From Saprospirales bacterium (GTDB lineage: Bacteria > Bacteroidota > Bacteroidia > Chitinophagales > Saprospiraceae), in contig PAAY01000013.1 of the NCBI GenBank assembly GCA_002698985.1, positions 1 to 64,000 on the forward strand: a DNA stretch of 64,000 nucleotides, given 5' to 3'. Position 1 is the stretch's first letter; the number at the start of each line of letters is the position of its first letter. The notes beneath the pieces are model-generated. The model was given only the letters and a program-made list of their open reading frames with translations, was not told where the DNA came from and made no database searches. The position numbers and the translations under genes were made by a program. Shown here in pieces: positions 16,861 through 24,811 of this stretch.

Positions 16861-19560
16861 TCATCTAAGGATAACCAGTTTCTGGGTCAGACTTTCAGTA
16901 TCGTTTTTCATTTGCACGAAGTAATAGCCCGGGCGCAGGCTGCTGATGTCCAGCTTGTAGATTCCGCTTGGGTCCTCAACTTTTCTGATGAGGTGGACTT
17001 TGCCGGTCAGGTCGGTTACCAGCAGTTTGGCAGCAGTGCCGGTAGAGAGCTTGTAACCGATGCTTACTTCAGAGCTTGCCGGGTTGGGGAACAGCTTCAG
17101 GGTATTTTCTGAAAAATCCTCGATGTTCCAGGCCGGGGCGGTCTGAATGGCTGAGATGGCCTTGTCATCATCCCCGGTAGGATTGAGATTTGGTCCTGTG
17201 CTGCAGCCCGAGATGGAGATGTCATCCAGGTACACCCAGTCGGAGTTGCCGGAGGCATCGCAGCGGAAGCGCAGCTGAGTGGTTGCAGTGAACGGCCCGG
17301 CGATGATGACCGTGTCGTTGTAGCGTTGCAGGTTCACGAACTCGTCGTTCAGGTTCCATTCTTCCACGGTGGTGAAGGAGGCTCCGCCGTCCAGCGAGAT
17401 CTGGAGCCAGAAATCTTCATTGGAGTTGTCCATGCTTGCAGTGATGTAAGAGAATGCAACGGTCAGTTCCTCGTAATTGGACAGGTCCAGGTTATCCGTA
17501 GTGGTGGTTGAAGAGTTGGTGTTGTCGCGGAGGCGAACACTTCTCACCCCGGTGTTGGCATAGCTGCTGGAGCTGATCCGGCGGCAGTCAGAGCCTCCGT
17601 CGTTCCAGATGCCCCATCCACCTTCAAAACTCTCCGAGTTGATCAGTGAGTAAGTGCATCCGCCGCCACCACCTCCGCCGCCGGCAGGCAGGCAGAAGGG
17701 CGTTGCTTCGGAAAAGCCAAATGTGCCGCCACTGGCAAGGGTGGTTCCGGACAGGTCGTCAACCAGCGTGTATGAGCCATTGCCGTAGGAGCAGCAGATG
17801 CCGTCCCCGTACACATCAAAAATGGTGAAGGTGTAACAGCCGTCTGCCAGACAGATGTTTTCAGTTACGATGGCACCGTCGGCATAGCTGCCATAGGTTC
17901 CACCCGAGGAAGCCACGACGGTTCCGGCGTCATCGGTTATTTCCCAGCTCGTTTCTTCCGGATAATTGTCCAGCACGATGGTCAGGGTGAGGGCATTTTG
18001 CGAGCAGGGGGTTTGATCTTCTACGGTGTAACTTCCGGTGGCGGTACATCCGGCGTTGTCGGTCACGGTTACGTTGTATGTGCCAGGTGCAAGGCCGGAG
18101 ATCGAGGCGGTGGTGCCACCGTTGCTCCAGGTGTATGAATAGGGGCTTGTACCATTGCTGGGAGCGGCAGTTGCAGAACCATTGTTGCCATTGGTAGCGG
18201 GTGTGCCCGTTACCGAAACAGTCATGTTGCAGCCGGGTACGCAGGTGCTCAGGCAAGGTGCGTTGGTAATCTTGTTGCGGATGAGATCACCGGGCTGTGT
18301 GCCAAAACCGAGGTTGAAGTCGATGCCGACACCGCTTACCAGGTGGCAGTAGCTCATGATGGTTCCTTTGGCTGGTACGGTGGCGTTGCAACCTTCGCTG
18401 TAGCCGGCTGCCGGGCCGCAGCCATCGATGGCGGTGTTGTTGCCGTTCCAGGCGCAGGCGTGGGTGTGTGGTGAGCCGAGGTTGTGGCCCATCTCATGGG
18501 TGATCACTTCCACTGACCAGGAATATACCGGCACCTGCTGGTAGGTGCTGAAGATGTAGCTGTAACCGTAGGCATAAGTTGAACACAGCGCATCCAGCCA
18601 GGCCACACCGCCGTTGGCAGGAGCACCCCGGGAAACGAGGTGGGCAATGTCGCCATTGAAAGTAGGCCGTGCAGTGCGGAAAGCATTCAGTGCATCGATG
18701 GTGCTGGTGGTGGGATAGGAATCGGCCGTGTCCCAAACAAAGATTTCAGAGGCCTGCATGGTGATGGTCTCATTGGCATACAGGGCTGATACCATGTTGA
18801 ACAGGCCCGTCATGTAATTGACCGTGGCGGCCACAGAGCCGTTTTCGAGGAACATGTCGTAGTCGCATTCCAGGTAGGCAAACACGCAGTTTGCGACGCT
18901 TTTGTTGTTGCCACTGGTCTGGGGCTTGTACTTCTTCAAGTCCACCTTTTTCATGGCCGGGTGGTCGGTGTAGCACTCGAATTCGTTGATGGCCAGCATG
19001 TCTTTTTCACGGTAATAAACATAGACATCCTTTTTGCCTTCGAGCTTTCCGATGACCGATGGGCCGTCTTCTTCTGTACTCAGCATGCCCATGAGTTCAT
19101 CTTCGAAAAGGCTGATGGCAGCCAGTGAGTTGCTTTTCCCCCTGACGATGCCCCGGTAGTGGAGGCCGGGCTGGTAGGCTACGACATTGCCGTTTGCACC
19201 GGAGGTGCGAACGACGAAATCATCGGCGAGGGGTTCGGCCCGCACCAGGTCGATGAGGACCGGTGAACCGTTTGCCGAAGGAAGCTCCAGTGTGATGGCT
19301 TCGGGTTGGGCTTTGAAAGCGTTTTGCAATGTGGAAATTTTGAGATTGAGCAGGGTGGCTTCTGCCAGCTCACTTTTGACAGCCGGAAATTCGCTGACAT
19401 CACTTCGGTATTCAAATGGGCTGAATTGACTAAAGGAAAGTTCCTGTTGTGCTTGCTTCACTTTTAGCTCCAGCGGATTGAGCTGGTTTTGCGAAGCGAG
19501 TGGAAATGCAGTAATGAGAAGGCAGAGAAAGGCCAGAAGGCGCGAGTGGATGTTTGTCAT
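16861..19560 (-). CDS. Secreted reprolysin-like metallopeptidase with T9SS sorting domain
   Basis: 899-aa secreted zinc protease. A signal peptide (about 1-23) and a prodomain to about 210 precede the M12B-type catalytic domain (about 215-440) with HEMGHNLGSPH at 355-365 (zinc ligands His355, His359, His365; catalytic Glu356) and a downstream Met-turn GTIMSY. A SprB-type repeat follows (about 449-519, SYTWSNGGTTASISGLAPGTY). Next come a Cys-containing beta domain with FDVYGDGICCSYG, a Gly run, and a jelly-roll-like domain (about 650-785). The C-terminal ~80 residues (LKLFPNPASSEVSIGYKL to ESLTQKLVILR) are a type A T9SS sorting signal, so the enzyme should be exported by the same system as the PorW-like protein at 24812. 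Substrate unknown. Confidence 0.92.
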   Translation of the reverse strand: MTNIHSRLLAFLCLLITAFPLASQNQLNPLELKVKQAQQELSFSQFSPFEYRSDVSEFPAVKSELAEATLLNLKISTLQNAFKAQPEAITLELPSANGSPVLIDLVRAEPLADDFVVRTSGANGNVVAYQPGLHYRGIVRGKSNSLAAISLFEDELMGMLSTEEDGPSVIGKLEGKKDVYVYYREKDMLAINEFECYTDHPAMKKVDLKKYKPQTSGNNKSVANCVFAYLECDYDMFLENGSVAATVNYMTGLFNMVSALYANETITMQASEIFVWDTADSYPTTSTIDALNAFRTARPTFNGDIAHLVSRGAPANGGVAWLDALCSTYAYGYSYIFSTYQQVPVYSWSVEVITHEMGHNLGSPHTHACAWNGNNTAIDGCGPAAGYSEGCNATVPAKGTIMSYCHLVSGVGIDFNLGFGTQPGDLIRNKITNAPCLSTCVPGCNMTVSVTGTPATNGNNGSATAAPSNGTSPYSYTWSNGGTTASISGLAPGTYNVTVTDNAGCTATGSYTVEDQTPCSQNALTLTIVLDNYPEETSWEITDDAGTVVASSGGTYGSYADGAIVTENICLADGCYTFTIFDVYGDGICCSYGNGSYTLVDDLSGTTLASGGTFGFSEATPFCLPAGGGGGGGGCTYSLINSESFEGGWGIWNDGGSDCRRISSSSYANTGVRSVRLRDNTNSSTTTTDNLDLSNYEELTVAFSYITASMDNSNEDFWLQISLDGGASFTTVEEWNLNDEFVNLQRYNDTVIIAGPFTATTQLRFRCDASGNSDWVYLDDISISGCSTGPNLNPTGDDDKAISAIQTAPAWNIEDFSENTLKLFPNPASSEVSIGYKLSTGTAAKLLVTDLTGKVHLIRKVEDPSGIYKLDISSLRPGYYFVQMKNDTESLTQKLVILR

Positions 19561-19850
19561 TAGTTTTTGTTTTTGTGTTTAAAAAAAGCCTGTGGTTGCT
19601 TGCAACCTTGTTCGTTCAATTCATAGGATTAGCTGAAGCTCGTGTGGAGTGTTGTGGATGAGAAGGGAGGGCGGTGCAATTGGAATGCATCTAACAGACA
19701 CAAAGAAAGATGCCAAAGACGGCCGTTTTCTGGTGGTCATTCATCAAATTGTGACAGGGAAAGCGGCGGCGTGATCCAAATGACGGGTCATCCCATACGC
19801 TTTTGACCAGAAGAACTGACATTCGTGGCTGTTGAATTTACCCGACTGCC

Positions 19851-21089
19851 ATGATTGCCCGCACCATTTCCTTGTACAAAAAGTCCTTTGCCGGTTTGTC
19901 AAGACCGGTCTGGCTCTTGTCGCTGGTGATGTTCATCAACCGGAGCGGCACCATGGTGCTTCCATTTCTGACCATTTACCTCACCACCAAACTGGGCTTT
20001 TCGCTGGAGCAGGCCGGCTGGGCCATGACCGCCTTCGGGGTGGGATCGGTGGCGGGGTCTTTCCTCGGTGGGAAGCTGACCGACCGCTTTGGTTTTTACG
20101 AGGTGCAGTTCTGGACGCTGTTTTTGGGTGGCATCCTGTTCACCCTATTGCAGTTCATGAAAACCCCCATGGAGGTTTACCTGATGGTGCTTCTCATGAG
20201 CACGGTGGCGGAGGCCTTCCGCCCGGCAAGCATGACCTCGGTGGCAGCTTATTCCAAAGCCGAAAACCGGACCCGCTCCTTTTCGCTGTTGCGCCTGGCC
20301 ATCAACCTGGGCTGGTCGGCTGGGCCGGCGTTGGGGGGCTGGCTGGCCATGAAGTACGGCTACTTTACACTGTTTTATGTAGATGGGTTCACCTGCATTG
20401 CAGCGGCCCTGGTGTTCCGTGCGGTGCTGGCTCCAAAAAAGGTGGAGAAGATGGAAGCCGTGGAGGAGGAAGTTTCCGACGATGAAGGATTCGGCTCTCC
20501 CTGTAAAGACCGGCGCTACCTTTTCTTCCTGCTAATTACCTTGCTGGGGGCTGTGGCATTCATGCAGTTTTTATCCACACTGCCGGTGTTTTACAAACAG
20601 GAAATGTCATTGACCGAAGGGCAGATAGGACTGCTGATGGCCTACAACGGCCTTTTGATATTCATTCTGGAAATGCCCATCGTTTACCTGGCTGAGCGGC
20701 GCTTCAACCAGTTGGACACCATCATTTGGGGCACCATTCTTTACGCTGTTTCATACCTCGTTCTGGATTTGGGAGGGCTAATCCCCATCGTCATAGCCTT
20801 GATCTCGATGACGGCCATCACCTTCGGTGAAATTCTGAACATGCCATTTTCAAATTCTTATGCCCTCAACATGGCTCCGCCAAAGCAGCGGGGGCAATAC
20901 ATGGGCTTGTTCACCATGACATTTTCCCTGGGGCACATCCTGGCGCCGGCCATAGGCATGCAGGTAGCTGCACACTGGGGCTTCAGCACGCTGTGGTGGT
21001 TCCTCAGCGGTTTGTGTGTGCTTGCGGTACTTGGTTTGTGGTTTCTGAAAAAGTCGGAGCCTGCTACTCCTTCATCTTCAGCAGGTTGA
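19851..21089 (+). CDS. MFS transporter
   Basis: 412-aa major facilitator protein with about twelve membrane segments in two halves separated by a charged cytoplasmic loop (about 190-222, [18 protein letters not shown]). The first half shows [22 protein letters not shown] and [14 protein letters not shown], matching the loop 2-3 motif of drug/proton antiporter-like members, and the second half [19 protein letters not shown]. Related Bacteroidota proteins are annotated as multidrug or sugar efflux carriers; the substrate cannot be read here. Its last 26 bp overlap the convergent rfbA gene. Confidence 0.88.
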   Translation: MIARTISLYKKSFAGLSRPVWLLSLVMFINRSGTMVLPFLTIYLTTKLGFSLEQAGWAMTAFGVGSVAGSFLGGKLTDRFGFYEVQFWTLFLGGILFTLLQFMKTPMEVYLMVLLMSTVAEAFRPASMTSVAAYSKAENRTRSFSLLRLAINLGWSAGPALGGWLAMKYGYFTLFYVDGFTCIAAALVFRAVLAPKKVEKMEAVEEEVSDDEGFGSPCKDRRYLFFLLITLLGAVAFMQFLSTLPVFYKQEMSLTEGQIGLLMAYNGLLIFILEMPIVYLAERRFNQLDTIIWGTILYAVSYLVLDLGGLIPIVIALISMTAITFGEILNMPFSNSYALNMAPPKQRGQYMGLFTMTFSLGHILAPAIGMQVAAHWGFSTLWWFLSGLCVLAVLGLWFLKKSEPATPSSSAG

Positions 21090-21933
21090 GGAGGTATTCT
21101 CCGTAACCGCTTTTGATGAACTTATGGCCGAGGCGCTCGAGCTGCTCGTCGTCGATGAAGCCCATTTCCCAGGCCACTTCCTCGATACAGCCGATCTTCA
21201 AGCCCTGCCTTTCTTCGATAACCTGGATGAACTGCCCCGCCTGCAACAATGAGGTGTGGGTTCCGGTATCCAGCCAGGCTACGCCCCGCCCGAGCACACC
21301 CACGTTGAGCCGGCCCATTTCGAGGTAGGTCTTGTTCACATCGGTAATCTCGTACTCACCGCGGGGGCTGGGTTTCAGGTTTTTGGCAATGTCCACCACC
21401 TGGTTGTCATAAAAGTAAAGCCCCGGCACCGCGTAGTTGGATTTGGGTTTGGCGGGTTTTTCCTCGATGGATATGGCCCTGAGGTCTTTGTCGAACTCCA
21501 CCACGCCGTAGCGTTCCGGATCGGCCACCTGGTAGGCGAAGATGACCCCGCCTTCCGGGTCGGCACTTTGCTGGAGCAGTTCCGGCAAGCCGGCCCCGTA
21601 GAAGATGTTGTCGCCGAGGATGAGCGCTGCAGCGTCGTTGCCGATGAAAGATTCGCCCAGCACAAAGGCTTGCGCCAGGCCATTGGGATCCGGTTGCGGA
21701 ACGTAAGAGAATGAGCAACCGATCTCGCTGCCGTCTTTCAACAGTTTTTCAAAATTGGGCAGGTCGTAAGGGGTGGAAATGATGAGTATTTCCCGGATGC
21801 CCGCCTGCATGAGGGTGGACAGGGGGTAATAGATCATCGGTTTGTCGTAAACGGGCATCAGCTGTTTGCTGACAGCCAGCGTCAAAGGGTAGAGGCGGGT
21901 GCCGAGCCCGCCCGCCAGAATGATTCCTTTCAT
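21064..21933 (-). CDS. rfbA: Glucose-1-phosphate thymidylyltransferase
   Basis: 289-aa RmlA enzyme making dTDP-glucose from glucose-1-phosphate and dTTP, the first step to dTDP-rhamnose and related sugars. The N-terminus [18 protein letters not shown] carries the nucleotide-binding GGxGTRL motif, followed by [17 protein letters not shown]. Central [14 protein letters not shown] holds the Mg-binding Asp, and later [20 protein letters not shown] and [17 protein letters not shown] are family signatures. Length is normal. rfbB, rfbC and rfbD are not adjacent, so the pathway genes are scattered. The 3' end overlaps the convergent MFS gene by 26 bp. Confidence 0.97.
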   Translation of the reverse strand: MKGIILAGGLGTRLYPLTLAVSKQLMPVYDKPMIYYPLSTLMQAGIREILIISTPYDLPNFEKLLKDGSEIGCSFSYVPQPDPNGLAQAFVLGESFIGNDAAALILGDNIFYGAGLPELLQQSADPEGGVIFAYQVADPERYGVVEFDKDLRAISIEEKPAKPKSNYAVPGLYFYDNQVVDIAKNLKPSPRGEYEITDVNKTYLEMGRLNVGVLGRGVAWLDTGTHTSLLQAGQFIQVIEERQGLKIGCIEEVAWEMGFIDDEQLERLGHKFIKSGYGEYLLNLLKMKE

Positions 21934-22069
21934 GAACGGAGTGTTGATGTTGATTCCCGGATTTTGCCGAAGGCGAAAATACAGGCCTGAAAGATAGCCA
22001 CTATATGGCGGTTTTTCACGTCACCCCGGCTCATGCAAAAGTCGTTCCCCAGCCGAATGCCACCGGCTG

Positions 22070-22456
22070 TTATTCCAGAACCGGGGCGGAGATGGATTTT
22101 GTCAGCTTCTGGATGCGAATGATCAGCTCATCCGGACGGTAGGGTTTGCCGATGAAATCACTGGCACCCAGCCGCAGGGCCTCGCGGATGAGGGCAACTT
22201 CGTCGAGCTGACTGCCGGCAATGATGGGGAATTCCGCACCTGCCTCGCGCCGGAGCATCTGGATGATGTCGAGTCCGGCGTAATCAGGCATGTGGAGGTC
22301 AACGATGGCCAGGTCGGGATAGCTGTGATTGAGCGCTTTTTTGGCGGCGGCTTCATCAGAGACGGACTTGAGAACCCATCCCACTTTTCTGAAGCGGAAG
22401 CTGAGGGTAGTCTGGAGCAGCGTTTCTTTCGTACACAACAAGATGGTCATAGGCAT
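22070..22456 (-). CDS. Stand-alone response-regulator receiver, atypical acidic pocket
   Basis: 128-aa single receiver domain (CheY-like) with no output domain. The phosphoacceptor position is Asp53 (LAIVDLHMPDYAG), the Ser/Thr switch is Ser82 (IIAGSQ) and the conserved Lys is Lys104 (GKPYRP). The N-terminal acidic pair that normally follows strand 1 is missing: the sequence is ILLCTKE, so Mg binding may be weakened and this may be a pseudo-receiver. A second ATG two codons in (22450) is an alternative start. No histidine kinase is adjacent. It lies between rfbA and the E1 gene, all on the minus strand, without obvious operon linkage. Confidence 0.85.
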   Translation of the reverse strand: MPMTILLCTKETLLQTTLSFRFRKVGWVLKSVSDEAAAKKALNHSYPDLAIVDLHMPDYAGLDIIQMLRREAGAEFPIIAGSQLDEVALIREALRLGASDFIGKPYRPDELIIRIQKLTKSISAPVLE

Positions 22457-22543
22457 TTCATGGTTGTTCCATCGCCTTGCGGCAATGGTGTTGTTTCGTT
22501 TTGGATAATGTTGGTATGACAGAAAAGCCTGTGTACGGAGAAA

Positions 22544-24547
22544 TCAGTAAAAGGTTATCTCTTTTAATTTTCGTCGGAAACGCTCCACGGGCATGAAGTT
22601 CTTTTCGAGGACGGGTGCAAAAGGCACGGGTGTATCCAGTGATGCGGCCCGGGCCACAGGGGCATCCAGGTATTCAAAGAGGTTTTCGGAAATGTACGCT
22701 GCAATCTCAGCACCAAAGCCGCTGGTCAGCGTGGCTTCGTGCAGCACAATGGCTTTGTTGGTTTTTTTAACGGTGTCTGCAATGGCCTCCCGGTCGTAAG
22801 GCAGCAGGGTGCGCAGGTCCAGGATTTCGGCGTCGATGCCTTCTTCTTCGCAAACTTTTAGTGCCCAATGGACGCCCATGCCGTAAGTGATGACGCTGAC
22901 ATCAGCTCCCTGGCGCACCACCTTTGCTTTGCCGATTTCTTCGGTGTAAAATCCTTCCGGCACTTCGCCGCTGATACTGCGGTAAAGGGCCTTGTGCTCA
23001 AAAAACATCACGGGGTTGGGGTCTTCAAAACTTGCCAGCAGCAGGCCTTTGGCATCGTGGCTGTTGGAGGGGTACACCACCTTGAGGCCCGGCGTATGGG
23101 TGAACCAGGCTTCGGTGGTTTGTGAGTGGAAAGGCCCGGCAGCTACGCCACCGCCACAGGGCATCCGCACCACCACATCGGCATTGGCGCCCCAGCGGTA
23201 GTGGATCTTTGCCAGGTTGTTCACGATCTGGTTGAAACCCACGCTGACGAAGTCGGCAAACTGCATTTCCACCATGGCTTTGTAGCCCTTCAGGCTTAGT
23301 CCCAGCGCTGCACCGATGATGGCGCTTTCGCAAAGCGGGGTGTTGCGCACCCGCTCCCTGCCAAATTTATTGACAAAGCCCTCGGTAATTTTGAAAACGC
23401 CGCCGTATTCGGCAATGTCCTGGCCCATGAGCACCAGCTTGTCGTGGCGCTGCATGGCTGTGCGCAGGCCGTCGGAAATGGCATCCACGAAACGCAGCTC
23501 TTTTTTACCCGCTCCGGAGGCCGGGGCAACTGCCTTGTTTTCCGAAGGTGCATACACGTCTGCCAGTTCCGCAGCTTCATCGGGCTGGGGCTCAGGCTGT
23601 GCTTCCGTTTCTTTCCAGGCAGCATTGATGCGGTCTTTGAGTTCTTTCCGGATGGCCTCTGACTTTTCCTTCGTCAAAATTCCTTCGGACAGCAGGAAGT
23701 TCTCGTAGTTCACCACCGGGTCTTTCTGAGCCCAGGTCTCCAGCAGCTCTTTCGGAACGTACTTCACACCGCTGGCCTCCTCGTGGCCCCGCATCCGGAA
23801 GGTTTTGCACTCCACCAGTACCGGCTCCGGCTTTTCTCTCAGTTCTTCGGCAAGCTGGCTGATGGCCTGATAAACTTCGAGAATGTTGTTGCCATCCAGG
23901 ATGACCGAGCGCATTCCGTAACCCTTTGCCCGGTCTGCAATGTGCTCACAACGAAACTGCTCCGACACCGGAGTGGACAATCCGTAACCGTTGTTTTCGA
24001 CGATGAAAATGACAGGCAGTTCCCGGACGGCGGCCACGTTCAGCGCTTCGTGGAAATCGCCTTCGCTGGTGCCGCCCTCGCCGGTGAAGGCCACGCTTAC
24101 CTTTTTTTCTTCGGAAAGTTTGTGGGCCAGGGCCACACCGTCGGCCAGTGCAAGTTGCGGACCCAGGTGGCTGATCATTCCCACGATGTGGTAATCCAGC
24201 GCACCGAAGTGAAAGGAGCGGTCCCGGCCTTTGGTGAAGCCGGTCAGCTTGCCCTGCCATTGGCTGAACAGCCGAACCAGGGGCATCTCACGGGTGGTGA
24301 ACACCCCCAAATTGCGGTGCATGGGAAAGATGATCTCGTCCGGCTCCAGGGCGCTGGTCACCCCCACTGCGATGGCCTCCTGCCCGATGCCGGAAAACCA
24401 TTTTGAGATCTTGCCCTGCCGAAGCAGGATGAGCATTTTTTCCTCGATCAGGCGGGGCAGCAGAATGCGCTCGTAAAGCGACATTAGCTGGTCATTGCTG
24501 AGTTTGCCTATTTTGAATTCCATCGGCTGAGCAGGTGTGGTAAGCAT
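22544..24547 (-). CDS. Fused alpha/beta E1 component of a 2-oxoacid dehydrogenase
   Basis: 667-aa thiamine-diphosphate enzyme with E1-alpha (about 10-325) and E1-beta (about 345-667) in one chain, a fusion usual in Bacteroidota. The TPP motif GEGGTSEGDFHEALN to ENNGYG spans 156-188, and the beta part has VLMGQDIAEYGGVFKIT and NTPLCESAIIGAALG-like signatures and VLHEATLTSGFG near the C-terminus. A short Pro/Glu/Ala-rich linker joins the halves. It likely decarboxylates branched-chain 2-oxoacids (or pyruvate) and passes acyl groups to an E2 encoded elsewhere. The start at 24547 or the Met nine codons later are both possible. Confidence 0.92.
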   Translation of the reverse strand: MLTTPAQPMEFKIGKLSNDQLMSLYERILLPRLIEEKMLILLRQGKISKWFSGIGQEAIAVGVTSALEPDEIIFPMHRNLGVFTTREMPLVRLFSQWQGKLTGFTKGRDRSFHFGALDYHIVGMISHLGPQLALADGVALAHKLSEEKKVSVAFTGEGGTSEGDFHEALNVAAVRELPVIFIVENNGYGLSTPVSEQFRCEHIADRAKGYGMRSVILDGNNILEVYQAISQLAEELREKPEPVLVECKTFRMRGHEEASGVKYVPKELLETWAQKDPVVNYENFLLSEGILTKEKSEAIRKELKDRINAAWKETEAQPEPQPDEAAELADVYAPSENKAVAPASGAGKKELRFVDAISDGLRTAMQRHDKLVLMGQDIAEYGGVFKITEGFVNKFGRERVRNTPLCESAIIGAALGLSLKGYKAMVEMQFADFVSVGFNQIVNNLAKIHYRWGANADVVVRMPCGGGVAAGPFHSQTTEAWFTHTPGLKVVYPSNSHDAKGLLLASFEDPNPVMFFEHKALYRSISGEVPEGFYTEEIGKAKVVRQGADVSVITYGMGVHWALKVCEEEGIDAEILDLRTLLPYDREAIADTVKKTNKAIVLHEATLTSGFGAEIAAYISENLFEYLDAPVARAASLDTPVPFAPVLEKNFMPVERFRRKLKEITFY

Positions 24548-24626
24548 GGGAGAAATTTGGTTTTATTCTGACCGGCAAAAGTAGTCCTTCGCCTTTCAAT
24601 AACCACTTTTTTGAAGACTGACAATC

Positions 24627-24754
24627 TATACCCAAGTCGAAGTAGTTTGGGAAAGCCCCAGCCTTAAACTTCAGTAGGGGTTGGGAGTTAGGTCCCGATC
24701 CCGAAGGATTTCGGGATTCGGGATCGCCGCCCTAACCACTTCGTTTTGAGTATA
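24627..24754. repeat. MITE-like palindromic element, copy B (with inserted palindrome)
   Basis: 128 bp, inverted relative to copies A and C. Ends: TATACCCAAGTCGAAGTAG then TTTGGG on the left, and the complement of TATACTCAAAACGAAGTGG on the right. The inner stem reads GTTAGG/CCTAAC instead of GTTTGG/CCAAAC, a compensatory pair change. Its loop has been enlarged by a CCCGAA-type palindrome (24694-24720). It lies between the PorW-like gene and the E1 gene. Confidence 0.85.
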
Positions 24755-24759
24755 CAAAC

Positions 24760-24792
24760 ACGAACGCCGGCAGTTGGGCTGCCGGCGTTCGT
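24760..24792. terminator. Terminator after the PorW-like gene
   Basis: ACGAACGCCGGCAG (24760-24773) pairs perfectly with CTGCCGGCGTTCGT (24779-24792) over a 5-nt loop. On the minus strand it is followed by gtttgtat. It starts 20 bp after the stop of the lipoprotein gene. Confidence 0.85.
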
Positions 24793-24811
24793 TCACCTGT
24801 TGGAGAATCCT

